Source of the DNA: Ascarosepion bandense
Lineage: Eukaryota; Mollusca; Cephalopoda; Sepiida; Sepiidae
DNA: 64,000 bases
Assembly: GCA_037127315.1 (NCBI GenBank)
Contig: JBBBDQ010001122.1
Coordinates: 5,014,001-5,078,000 of the forward strand
Direction of reading: 5' to 3'
In this document: positions 55,061-64,000 of the stretch, piece after piece
Position numbering within the stretch: position 1 is the first letter of the stretch
Layout: the number at the start of each line of letters is the position of its first letter
The notes under the pieces: generated by a model
Told to the model about the DNA's origin: nothing
What the model saw: only the letters and a program-made list of their open reading frames with translations
Database searches by the model: none
Program-made: the position numbers and the translations under genes

Positions 55061-56990
55061 ATGGCCTCTCAGAGGCCGGAAGTGATCGTTCCTCCCACCA
55101 CGGACTCGGTGGGGGGAAAGGAGGGTGACTGGCAATTACCGCCACGGGAGTCACCCTCCACACCAGCAGATGTACCAGCAGCAGGACTCGGACCTGGACT
55201 GGCACCGGCAGCAGCAGCACCTGGATCCCCCAAACCTTCAACCTCCGGTTGGAAAGGAGGTAAGGTTATCATAAAGGGGGAGGAGTATTACCAGAGGCTG
55301 AAGGAGAAATATGCCAACTACATCAAGGGAACGGAGCTGCTGTCGGTGCCCGAAGAGTTGGCCGATATTGAAACAAGGGTCATATCCCTGATTACTAAGG
55401 ACCCCAAGACGCATAAGTCGGTGGGGATAAGCAGGGAGAGCCTTGAAGAGGCCATCAAGGCCCTGAAAATTAAAGCAAGGGCGGTGGCGAGAAGGACTAA
55501 CGTCATATGGGATGTACTGCTTGGCACGTCCGAAGAGGCCAAGCAGTTGGCAGGAGTGGTCCTGGAGACCAAGTCGCTTGAATTCCAGACCGAATACATG
55601 GGGATGCGAAAGTTGAAGGTGACTTTACACGGCGTTCCAATGGACATTTCCCAAGACCACATCGGTGCCTTCTTTTCGAACTATGGAAGGGTTGCCGAGG
55701 TGACAGCACTGAGGTCCAAAGCGGGTTTCCTGTCCGGAGACATGGTCCTGCAAATGACACTAACGAGGAAACAGATTGAGGAAGTTCCAAACATCCTCAC
55801 TTGTAGGAAGCGGGTCATCTTTGTCATAGTGGAGGGCAGGAAGCCTTGCTGTTGGGCCTGTGGGGCGGCGGATCACGTCGCCAAGGCGTGTCCATCAAAG
55901 AATCCGGCCCCAGGGGCCCAGCCAACGAAACAGCAGCAAGAGAAACCGGCAGTGAAGAAACCTGAAGCTCCGACGGAGGCAAAAACAGCAGTTCCGGATA
56001 AGGAGAACGAGTGGAAAACAGTCGGGAAGAAAAAGAAGGCGAAAGCACCCGCATCAGCGGAGAAAGCGCCTTCACCGACCAAAACGCCCTCACCACCGCA
56101 GTCGGCATCGAGGTCAAGGGGGCCCTCATCACCCAAAGCATCTTCCGAACAGGGGGAAGACAAGAAAGCCGCCCCAAAATGAGGGCCCGGAAGAAAAACC
56201 CAGGGAAGAACCCATGGAAACTCAGCGAGCGTCGTCTTTGAAACGCGGCCGCGAGGAGGAAGAAGAACAACAGGAGAACTCCAAAAGTCGACGGAAAAGC
56301 AGAAGCAGGGAGAGGAGTTCTACAACACACAAGTGCTCCTCGCTTCCAGCCTCGCCGGAAAGGCAGACTTATGCGCAAAAGGCAAGGAGCCTTCCCTCGT
56401 CCCCGCTAAAGGCTTCCCAGTCCCCAACCTTCAAATTAACCCCGCTAAAGACAGTTACTTTAACCCCCACTCCCACCCCTTCTCCTATGCCCACTCCCAC
56501 ACGGGCAAAAAAGAAAAAAGCCCTGCCCCGAGGGGAAGCGCTAATGAGAGTAGAGGAGGACATCTCGGCAGAGTGGTCGTCTCATAGACGTAAATTGCTC
56601 AAACCACTCTTGAGGATGACCTCTGTAGACGGCTTATCTACAGAAGACCCCAAAAACTTTCCCCAGGCCCCAGGTGTCATCACCCTGGTAAGGAATACCG
56701 GTGGCAACCTGAGGGTCTGGGACCATATTGCAGAAGTCAAGAGACATTACTCTCATATTAGAATGTGTCAGGAGAACACTCCTGAATTGAAAAAGATGTC
56801 CAAGAATTGTTCGGGGAGGTTCCCCGTTCTACTCCACCCCTGTCTGTATAGGGTTCTAAAGCTAACCTACCCCACGGACGTCGGCGGAATTGTCTTGGAC
56901 GGACGGATTACGTCCGATGTTGGTACAGGGTCCCTAGGACAGTCCGTCGGGGTCCTATCTGCTAGAGATTTCCGTCCCGTATGCGAGTAG
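55061..56990 (+). CDS. ORF1 of E3: RRM-like and CCHC RNA-binding protein, one frameshift
   Basis: Would coat the LINE RNA. The start ATG follows GAGGCA and gives MASQRPEVIVPPTTDSVGGK. Residues ~20-65 are Pro/Ala-rich. Residues ~70-180 are charged and probably helical (EEYYQRLKEKYANYIKGTEL). About 185-240 reads KVTLHGVPMDISQDHIGAFF...DMVLQMTL, RRM-like. A zinc knuckle, CWACGAADHVAKAC, lies at about 264-277 (C-x2-C-x4-H-x4-C). The first frame stops at 56182 after KKAAPK. The remainder is open in another frame (56214-56990): METQRASSLKRGREEEE, an SR-like stretch, and LYRVLKLTYPTDVGGIVL up to the TAG. Unit E4 reads across the equivalent point in one frame, so this is a lesion or indel error, not two genes. 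Confidence 0.85.
56871..56955 (+). other. 85-bp hyperconserved block, E3 copy
   Basis: Counterpart of 49329-49413. The neighbours on both sides (56810-56868 and 56956-57020) are visibly diverged from E1 and E4, unlike the block itself. Confidence 0.8.
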
Positions 56991-57036
56991 AGCCTTGTTG
57001 CATGTCTTTTTGTTTTTCTCATTTCAGATCTAAAGA
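56991..57036 (+). promoter_or_regulatory. ORF1-ORF2 spacer with acceptor-like tract, E3
   Basis: TTTTTGTTTTTCTCATTTCAG (AG at 57026-57027) is followed by ATCTAAAGA and the ORF2 ATG. A long pyrimidine tract plus CAG is typical of 3' splice sites. Confidence 0.45.
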
Positions 57037-60000
57037 ATGTCTATTAAGTTAGCCAGTATAAATGCGAAGGGCCTGAGGGATCGGGGTAAGGCGGCTCGCC
57101 TGCTTCGTGACCTCTTGTCCTTCGGCGTGGATGTGGCCGCGATCCAAGAGACTCACTTTGTTTGCGAAGTCGACTCGTGTGTGCTGTCTAACGACTTTGT
57201 CGTCTATTCAGCATATGGGAGCCGGCTGGCCAGAGGTGTTTCTTTGCTGGTCAAGCGTACCCTGGACGCGAGGGTGGACCTTGTCCATGTCGGTGCCGAG
57301 GGCCGGCTGATCGTGGCCGATATTGCAGTGAAAAGCAAGTCGTTCCGGCTGATTGTGGTTTATGCGCCCAATGTTCAAGGTGAGCGTGTCTCTTTCTTTC
57401 GGCTGTTGGAGCCCTTCATGGTGCATTCAACACGGCTAATCTTAGTTGGGGACTGGAACGCCGTCCTAACCCCCAAATGGGATAGAGGAAGGGGCGCTAG
57501 CGGGTGGAGTGGTGATCGTAGCCTGGTTGATCTGATCGGCGATTTTGGTCTCGTCGATAGATACCGGGTCGATCATCCGGATGGGAGCATGTGGACGTGG
57601 ACGCATAGTTGGCCTTCTACCCGGGTATCTGCGTACCTGGATAGGATGTTAGTGAGAGAAGCCGACATAGACTTCTTAGAATGTCCAACGTTCCACTGGT
57701 TAGGCTACTCGGACCACAAACTTGTTTGTGCCCGGGTGGCGTTAGACTTTAGGCCTAGGTTGGCTGGTTATTGGAAGTTCAATCAGTCCTTACTGGACAG
57801 GCGGGACTTTCGTGACCAGCTGACAAAACTAGTGCAGCGGGCGTTAATTGGGCGAGTCATTGGGAGTAAGTGGTGGGTTAACCTTAAGGACTCCATTAGG
57901 TCTTTCGCCACCAAATATAGCCAGCGGCTCAACTTAGATAAGGCTGCGGAGGCAAAGACACTTAGTGCTAATTTCGCCCGGGCGGAGGCTGGTGGGGATC
58001 CCCTAGAAATAGCCTTAGCCAGGGAGGCCCTGGAGCGCTCGACTAGCGGGCGCTACATGGGTCAGGTAATTAGGGCTAAGTTAAGCAAGATGTCTTCCGA
58101 AGCTGTGAACATGGGCGCGGAACTGCGCAAGGAAGAAATTCGCCATGCCGGCGACCGGTACATTCGAGAGGTACGCGACCCGGAGGGACATCTCCTTAGG
58201 TCCACCGACGACATGTGCGAGGCGTTCCGGCAGCATTTCGAGCACCGATTTACCAAGGAACCTGGTCTCCGTGACGAGGAAGTTTCGCAGCTATTTGGCT
58301 GACTTTCCCCGGCTTTTGCCGGCTGAAGCGGCTAGCTGCGAAGGGGAGATTACGGAGGACGAAATCTACGTGGCTTTGAAGAAGGTCAGCAGTGGCAAGT
58401 CGCCAGGTTTGGATGGTTTGCCCTATGAATTGTACTTGAGGATGTCGCACCTTTTTGTCCCGCTCTTGGCTGTCGTGTTCAACCACTGGTTTCGGCAGGG
58501 GTCCATCCCCGGTCGGATCACCAGGGGCGTGATCACGCTGTTGAGAAAAGGCAAGAAGGTTGGGAGGGAACTAGATGACTACAGGCCCATAACTCTGCTA
58601 AACACAGAGTTAAAGATTTTGGCCAAGATCCTGACGAATCGCTTGCAGCTAGTTGCCGAGTCTCTGTTGGAACCGGATCAGACTTGTTCTGTGAAGGGGA
58701 GAACAATTCAGAGCAACCTGCACTTGATTCGCACGATCATAGAGGGTGTAGAAGACGACGATGAGGCCGCGCTGATCAATTTAGATCAGTCCAAGGCATT
58801 TGATAGGATTGACCATGGCTACCTGGCTGCTGTCCTGCAGGCCGCCGGATTCAAACCCGACTTCAGCCGCTGGATTAGCCTTCTGTATCGCTCCCCCAAG
58901 GCTGTGGTACAGGTGAACGGGAAGCTGTCGGGCGCTTTCGCGCTGTCTAGGTCGGTCCGACAGGGTTGTCCACTGTCTTCTCTCCTTTATGTCCTGTGTT
59001 TGGAGCCCCTCCTTCGCAGGCTAAGGGACGAGACGGGCAGTCCGGTCCTGCGTGGAATTGAAGTCCCTGGCGGAGCTCGAGCCAGGGTTTCTGCGTACGC
59101 CGATGACGTAACGACCTTTGTGTCCTCCCGCAGGGACATAGAGGCGGTACACCAGGCGCTTGTACGGTACGAGAAGGTGACAGGGGCCAGAATTAACTGC
59201 GACAAGTCATCCGGCTTGCGGTTAGGTGCCTGGAAGGGAGTTTCCCTCCCGGGGCCCTTCAGCTGGACGGACGGGCCGGTCAAGCTCCTCGGAGTTTGGT
59301 TCGGTCCGGACTTACAGCTGGAGAAAAACTGGTCAGAAGTACTGGCAAAGGTCGGCGCGTCGGTCAAGATTTGGCGTCGACGGGGTCTCTCCGTGAAGGG
59401 CTTGGCGGAGGTGTGTAACACATACCTCTTTCCCATGATCCTTTACCGGCTGTCAGTACTTCCCCTTTGTGACGATCATGAGAAGGCGCTCGAGCGTTTG
59501 CTATTCTCCTGTCTGTGGAGAGGACGCAAACACATGGTCGACAAAGGAGTCTGTTGCCTCCGTCCGTGTCAAGGGGTCTGGGGATGCCACACTTGAGGAG
59601 CCACGTGCTCGCTTCAAGGTTGGCATTCCTCAGGCGCGCGTTGGAGGAAGATCGGTTGCTTGCGGGGGTAGTGAGGGACATGTTCCCTTGCCTTACCATC
59701 ACGCCCCCGACCCTATGGCTGACCGTCAGGCCTTGGGTGCGACCGAAATTCCTGCTCGAATGTCTGGCGGCTTTACAGGCCATTCCACGGTCCAGTGACC
59801 TTTCACAGCCTAGGAAAATCTTCTATCGGGGATTAGTGGAGGGTGCCGTGAAGGATAAGCTGTGGAGTAAGCTCGGCATGTCGAGAGTGGAGTACCGCTC
59901 TCATTGGTCTTGGGCGCCAGGCGCGGATTGGCTCAGCAACTCTGAGTTTTCTCTGACCTGGCGATTGGCTCGGAATGGTTTGTCGCTCAATGACAAGCGT

Positions 60001-60591
60001 TTCGCAATGGGCCTGGCGGATTTGCCAGATTGTGAGCGTTGCAACCTTGGAATTAAGGAGACGTCTGCGCACGCCTTCTTCCATTGTTCGCGCGTTCGCC
60101 CGTTGTGGGCGCGTGTCGGCGAGTTGACTGCTCGTATCGCGCCGCGGGAGCTTGTGCTCATTGATCGCGCATACGCTGTGGACAATGTGTCGCCCCCGTA
60201 CTCTGGAGTGAAGCGGATGGTGTTTCTGTCGCTACTGGCCACGGCTAGAATGGTGATCTGGATGACGCGACTGGAGGAAGTCTTGCGGGGAGGTCGTCTT
60301 TCGGATCAGGATCTAATCCGATATTTTGAGCACCAGCTCAAAATGAAGATTAGAACTGAACGGAAACGGCTGCACCCGACAGACTTTAGCAAAAGGTGGA
60401 TATATGCAGCGAGCCTGGTTCGTGTGACCGGGGCTAGTCTTGATTTTCTTTTTAGATCTGCTGCTCGCATCGGGGTGGATTCCTTTGGAACCCCTCCCGT
60501 GGTTAAGGTAAAGTATTCTTTTGTGTACCTAGTTAATGTGAGTGAATGTGTTTGTCCTAGCCTGTTCCCGGCTCCCTTGCTTTTGTTATGA
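57037..60591 (+). CDS. ORF2 of E3: endonuclease/reverse transcriptase, two 1-base lesions
   Basis: This is the enzyme that nicks the target and copies the LINE RNA there. The span is about 1,184 codons. An APE-type endonuclease covers residues ~1-225: SINAKGLRD, IQETHFV, YAPNVQGER, GDWNAVL and SDHKL supply the metal- and DNA-binding residues. A charged linker follows. The reverse transcriptase includes KSPGLDGLPYELYLRMS, PITLLNTELKILAKILTNRL, NLDQSKAFDRIDHGYLAAV, RQGCPLSSLLYVL and YADDVTTF (YADD at 59096-59107). Near the C-terminus is CERCNLGIKETSAHAFFHCS, a CCHC-type finger usual in this clade. Frame breaks: an extra A near 58280 and a missing G near 59575, each corrected in E1. So a consensus of the units would be open throughout, which suggests recent activity. 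Confidence 0.93.
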
Positions 60592-61174
60592 TCCAGTTCG
60601 AGATCCCCATTGTCCAGAGTTATTTTGTCCCGTTTCATTCTCGGCTGGGTCAGCCTTATATATTCTCCAGTCCAATTTATTTTTGTTCCCTGCTTCTCCA
60701 TTCCCCTTAGAAAGAGTGCTTCTTGATTTTGTCTTTTAAGACAGAATACAGCGGCCTCTTTAATTATGTGGGTGTGTTTGGGTCTTACTAACATTATGTA
60801 TAAATATTCATTTGAAATTGTTTTTGTTTTGGGGATTTTTTGTTTCTTCATACCCCCTTCCCATCATATCATTTCATGTACAAATTTTTAAAGTTATTTT
60901 TGTATTATATTTGTATATAGTAATAAAATTTTTATGTACATTTGGGGCGTTTTTTAGGTCCCCGTTATGTTTCGCGGTATTTTGGTGCTTGATAGGTATG
61001 AGTGGTGATGGACAAATTCTTATGGTGAATGAGAAGCATTGTAACGTATGTATGGGTCGTGAATCTGATTAGCTAGGTATAGGATAGAGTAGCTGAAGAC
61101 CACCCCAAGTTTTTGTTCCCCCCTCCCTCTTTTTTGGCCTTGAGCCACAATTCTGTACGCTCAGAATAAATAAA
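60592..61174 (+). other. 3' untranslated region of E3
   Basis: It has the same order as E1's 3' region but with more substitutions, for example AGAGTGCTTCTTG against AGAGAGCGGCTTG. TTGTATATAGTAATAAAATT near 60911 and the terminal AATAAATAAA carry possible poly(A) signals. Confidence 0.7.
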
Positions 61175-61394
61175 ACGAGCCATCTTCCTCCCCATAATTG
61201 CGTTCCGTGGTTTTTATGGGTAGGATCAAAGTGTAGTATCTGTTCCATAGTAGCGTTTACTACAGCTTGTGGTTTCGGGATTATCTGTTTCTCCACCCAA
61301 GTTCATTGCTTGCGGCTGAGTAGAAGTAGTGGCCTGCGAAGGCTGCGAAATACCGGAGGGCAGTGGTCCAGTGTTCGTAGCCTCTTACGAGGCA

Positions 61395-63234
61395 ATGACC
61401 TCACAGAGGTCAGAGGAGAGTGTTCCCCCCACCATGGAGTCGGTGGGGGGAAAAGAAGGCGATTGGAATTTACCACCGCGGGACAAGCTCCCGGCACCAG
61501 CACCAGGATCCCCCAAACCTTCAACCTCTGGTTGGACAGGGGGAAAAATTATCAAGAACGAGGAGTACTATGAAAGGATTAAGACGAAGTACGCCGACTA
61601 CATTAAGGGCACCGAGCTAGTCTCGGTGCCAGAACAGTTGGCGGAAATTGAAACAAAGATTATCACTTTGTTCACGAAGGACTTAAAGACTCACAAGCTG
61701 ATTGGAGTGACGAGAGACTCATTCGAAGAGGCAATCAAGGCATTGAACTTAAAGGCTAGGGCCGTAGCGAGGAGGAGCAATGCCGTGTGGGACGTCCTGC
61801 TAGGCACAGCTGATGAAGCAAAGCGTTTGGTCGGTGTGGTCCTGGAGACCAAAACTCTCCAGTTCCATACCGAATATATGGGTGCCCGTAAAGTAAAGGT
61901 AACCCTGCATGGCGTCCCCATGGACATTGCAGAGGACCACGTAGGTGCCTTCTTTGCAAACTTTGGGAAGGTGTCTGAGGTCTCCTCGCTACGGTCAAAG
62001 GCTGGCTTTTTAACGGGAGACATGACCCTGCAGGTGACCCTGTCAAAGGAGAACATAGACAAGATACCCAACATCCTCACCTGCAGGAGTCGTGTCATTT
62101 TCGTGATTGTGGAAGGGAGAAAGCCGTGCTGTTGGGTCTGCGGGGCGGCAGACCATGTTGCTAAGGCCTGCCCGACCAGGAATCCGCAACCAAAGGCCCA
62201 ACCAGCCAAACAGCCACAGACAGTGAAGGAAGTAGCCAAGCCAGCCTCGCCAACGCCAGTTCCAGCAGCCAGCAAAGAGGGCGAGTGGCAGGTGGTGGCG
62301 AGAAAAAAGGCGAAAACGCCTTCCCCAGCCAAAACGCCGGCGAAAGCGTCACCACCGGTCAAAACACCCCCAAAACAAAAAGAGGAGGTGCCCAGGAATT
62401 CGCTCGCCAAACAGGAGAAGGGTTCCGCCCCCAAAAAGGACACGGCAGAACCGATGCAAGTGGAGAGAGCGGCGTCCTTGAAGCGCGCGAGAGGAGGAGG
62501 AAGAGGGACAACAGGATAAGTCCAAAAACAGAAGGAGGAGCAGGAGTCCCGAAAGGAGGAAAACCAGAGACAAGTGTGCGTCTTTACCGGTTTCGCCGGT
62601 TAGGCAAACTTATGCGGACAAAGTAAGAAGCCTGCCATCTTCCCCGCGCAAAGCTTCCCAGTCCTTAACCTTTGATTTAACCCCCCTTAAAAAACAGACT
62701 TCCGCTACACCCACGCCCTCCCCTTCTCCTATTCCCACTCCCAGCCGGGCAAAAAAGAAAAAAGCCCTCCCCCATGGCAGCGCACTATTCAAAGTGGACG
62801 AGAACATTGTAGAGGAGTGGTCTTCGCAAAGGCGAAAGCTATTGAAGCCACTCCTCAAACTGACATCAGTAAAGGATTTGTCTACAGAAGACCCTACAAA
62901 CTTTCCCCAGGCCCCAGGAGTCATTACCCTCGTAAGAAATACCGGGGGTAACCTGCGGGTCTGGGACCATCTAGAAGAAGCCCAAAAACACCATCCAAAA
63001 TTAAAGTTGGTGACATCTAACACACCAGAACTAAGAAAAATGAGTAAAAATTGTTCGGGGAGGTTCCCGGTTTTGATCCACCCATGCTTATATAGGGTGA
63101 TAAAACTCACTTACCCCACGGACGTCGGCGGAATTGTCTTAGACGGACGGATTACGTCCGATGTAGGTACAGGGTCCCTAGGACAGTCCGTCGGGGTCCC
63201 GACTACCCGAGATTTCTACCCGGTATGCGAGTAG
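61395..63234 (+). CDS. ORF1 of E4: RRM-like and CCHC RNA-binding protein, frameshifted late
   Basis: The ATG follows GAGGCA, as in E3, and gives MTSQRSEESVPPTMESVGGK. The first frame is open to 62519: charged region EEYYERIKTKYADYIKGTEL, RRM-like KVTLHGVPMDIAEDHVGAFF, knuckle CWVCGAADHVAKAC and a Lys/Pro-rich tail to MQVERAASLKRARGGG. There a shift occurs within a GAGGA-rich run. The rest is in other frames, last open from 62794 (FKVDENIVEEWSSQRRKLLK ... DFYPVCE, stop at 63232-63234). By eye the RRM/knuckle region is only about 70-75% identical in amino acids to E3, with conservative changes. Confidence 0.85.
63115..63199 (+). other. 85-bp hyperconserved block, E4 copy
   Basis: Differs from E3 at two bases only (TTAGAC and GTAGGT). 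On both sides E4 resembles E1 more than E3. Confidence 0.8.
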
Positions 63235-63285
63235 AGCCGTTCGTTGCATGTTTTTATCTGTTTTTTTTCGTTTCAGATCTAAAGA
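63235..63285 (+). promoter_or_regulatory. ORF1-ORF2 spacer with acceptor-like tract, E4
   Basis: A T-rich run, then CGTTTCAG (AG at 63275-63276), then ATCTAAAGA and the ORF2 ATG. Confidence 0.45.
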
Positions 63286-64000
63286 ATGTCTATTAAGTTA
63301 GCCAGTATAAATGCGAAGGGCCTGAGGGATCGGGGTAAGGCGGCTCGCCTGCTTCGTGACCTCTTGTCCTTCGGCGTGGATGTGGCCGCGATCCAAGAGA
63401 CTCACTTTGTTTGCGAAGTCGACTCGTGTGTGCTGTCTAACGACTTTGTCGTCTATTCAGCATATGGGAGCCGGCTGGCCAGAGGTGTTTCTTTGCTGGT
63501 CAAGCGTACCCTGGACGCGAGGGTGGACCTTGTCCATGTCGGTGCCGAGGGCCGGCTGATCGTGGCCGATATTGCAGTGAAAAGCAAGTCGTTCCGGCTG
63601 ATTGTGGTTTATGCGCCCAATGTTCAAGGTGAGCGTGTCTCTTTCTTTCGGCTGTTGGAGCCCTTCATGGTGCATTCAACACGGCTAATCTTAGTTGGGG
63701 ACTGGAATGCCGTCCTAACCCCCAAATGGGATAGAGGAAGGGGCGCTAGCGGGTGGAGTGGTGATCGTAGCCTGGTTGATCTGATCGGCGAATTTGGTCT
63801 CGTCGATAGATACCGGGTCGATCATCCGGAAGGGAGCATGTGGACGTGGACGCGTAGTTGGCCTTCTACCCGGGTATCTGCATACCTGGATAGGATGTTA
63901 GTGAGAGAAGCCGATATAGACTTCCTAGAATGTCCAACGTTCCACTGGTTAGGCTACTCGGACCACAAACTCGTTTGTGCCCGGGTGGCGTTAGAATTTA
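63286..64000 (+). CDS. ORF2 of E4, 5' part (APE endonuclease), open to window end
   Basis: 238 codons, uninterrupted, covering the endonuclease with IQETHFV, YAPNVQGER, GDWNAVL and SDHKLV. The first ~540 bases are almost identical to E1 and E3; from about 63832 to the end there are about seven substitutions in 170 bases. RT and the C-terminus lie outside the window. Confidence 0.92.
   Translation, partial: MSIKLASINAKGLRDRGKAARLLRDLLSFGVDVAAIQETHFVCEVDSCVLSNDFVVYSAYGSRLARGVSLLVKRTLDARVDLVHVGAEGRLIVADIAVKSKSFRLIVVYAPNVQGERVSFFRLLEPFMVHSTRLILVGDWNAVLTPKWDRGRGASGWSGDRSLVDLIGEFGLVDRYRVDHPEGSMWTWTRSWPSTRVSAYLDRMLVREADIDFLECPTFHWLGYSDHKLVCARVALEF

Larger units (their letters stand above)
54843..61174 (+). 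mobile_element. Tx1/L1-like LINE, array unit E3 (6332 bp)
   Basis: The best-preserved unit. The 5' end follows ACGAGCCATCT; leader to 55060; ORF1 55061-56990 with one frameshift; spacer; ORF2 57037-60591 with two 1-base lesions; 3' region to a tail ending AGAATAAATAAA at 61174. Its 3' tail differs somewhat from that of E1 and E2 (TCTGTACGCTCAG in place of TTGTATTTATACA). Confidence 0.92.
61186..64000 (+). mobile_element. Tx1/L1-like LINE, array unit E4 (runs off the window)
   Basis: It follows ACGAGCCATCT at 61175-61185. Leader, ORF1 and the first 238 codons of ORF2 are present; the 3' part lies beyond the window, so the right flank of the array is not seen. Confidence 0.92.

Overview
This is a repeat-dense, AT-rich, intron-scale stretch of an animal nuclear genome. 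I see no convincing host protein-coding gene. Nearly everything recognisable is a mobile element or a tandem repeat: non-LTR retrotransposons (LINEs) of three kinds, two SINE-like families, a Tc1/mariner transposon, a Helitron-like element, foldback elements, four minisatellites and many TA/TG/CG microsatellites. One 5S rRNA-like copy is the only RNA-gene-like feature. The species cannot be fixed from this window; the repeat style and 5S sequence would suit a lophotrochozoan such as a mollusc, but that is a weak inference.

Layout. 0.6-2.6 kb: an unknown dispersed repeat split by a decayed Tc1 transposon, then a tRNA-type SINE. 3.9-4.6 kb: a 43-bp minisatellite. 5.7-8.5 kb: SINEs, a foldback element and a Helitron-like end. 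9.0-9.7 kb: pyrimidine-rich repeats. 11.75-12.98 kb: a ~30-bp minisatellite of about 41 units. 13.5-17.6 kb: RTE-like LINE pieces in both orientations, plus SINEs. 20.8-24.6 kb: dispersed repeats, a 29-bp satellite of exactly 25 uniform units, and a 5S copy joined to a SINE. 24.8-31.2 kb: LINE pieces, one with a 16-codon unit repeated seven times, and an 86-bp-arm hairpin. 31.7-46.4 kb: scattered SINEs, LINE tails, microsatellites and foldbacks. 46.5-64 kb: a head-to-tail array of a Tx1/L1-like LINE inserted in an older LINE.

How the parts relate. The Tx1-like LINE encodes ORF1 (RRM-like region plus a CCHC knuckle) and ORF2 (APE endonuclease, reverse transcriptase, C-terminal CCHC-type finger). 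The same 11-bp target precedes every unit. That 11-mer is also found at the matching place in an uninterrupted paralogue of the older LINE (42.39 kb), so it is host sequence and not part of the element. This fits repeated site-specific insertion into one target inside another LINE's reverse-transcriptase gene. Within the array ORF2 is almost identical between units while ORF1 is much more diverged, and a ~1.19 kb segment across a unit junction is tandemly duplicated.

The short 190-bp SINE-like family shares its 3' tail with that older LINE, a typical SINE/LINE partnership. Two elements have filled/empty site pairs inside the window: the Tc1 copy and one SINE.
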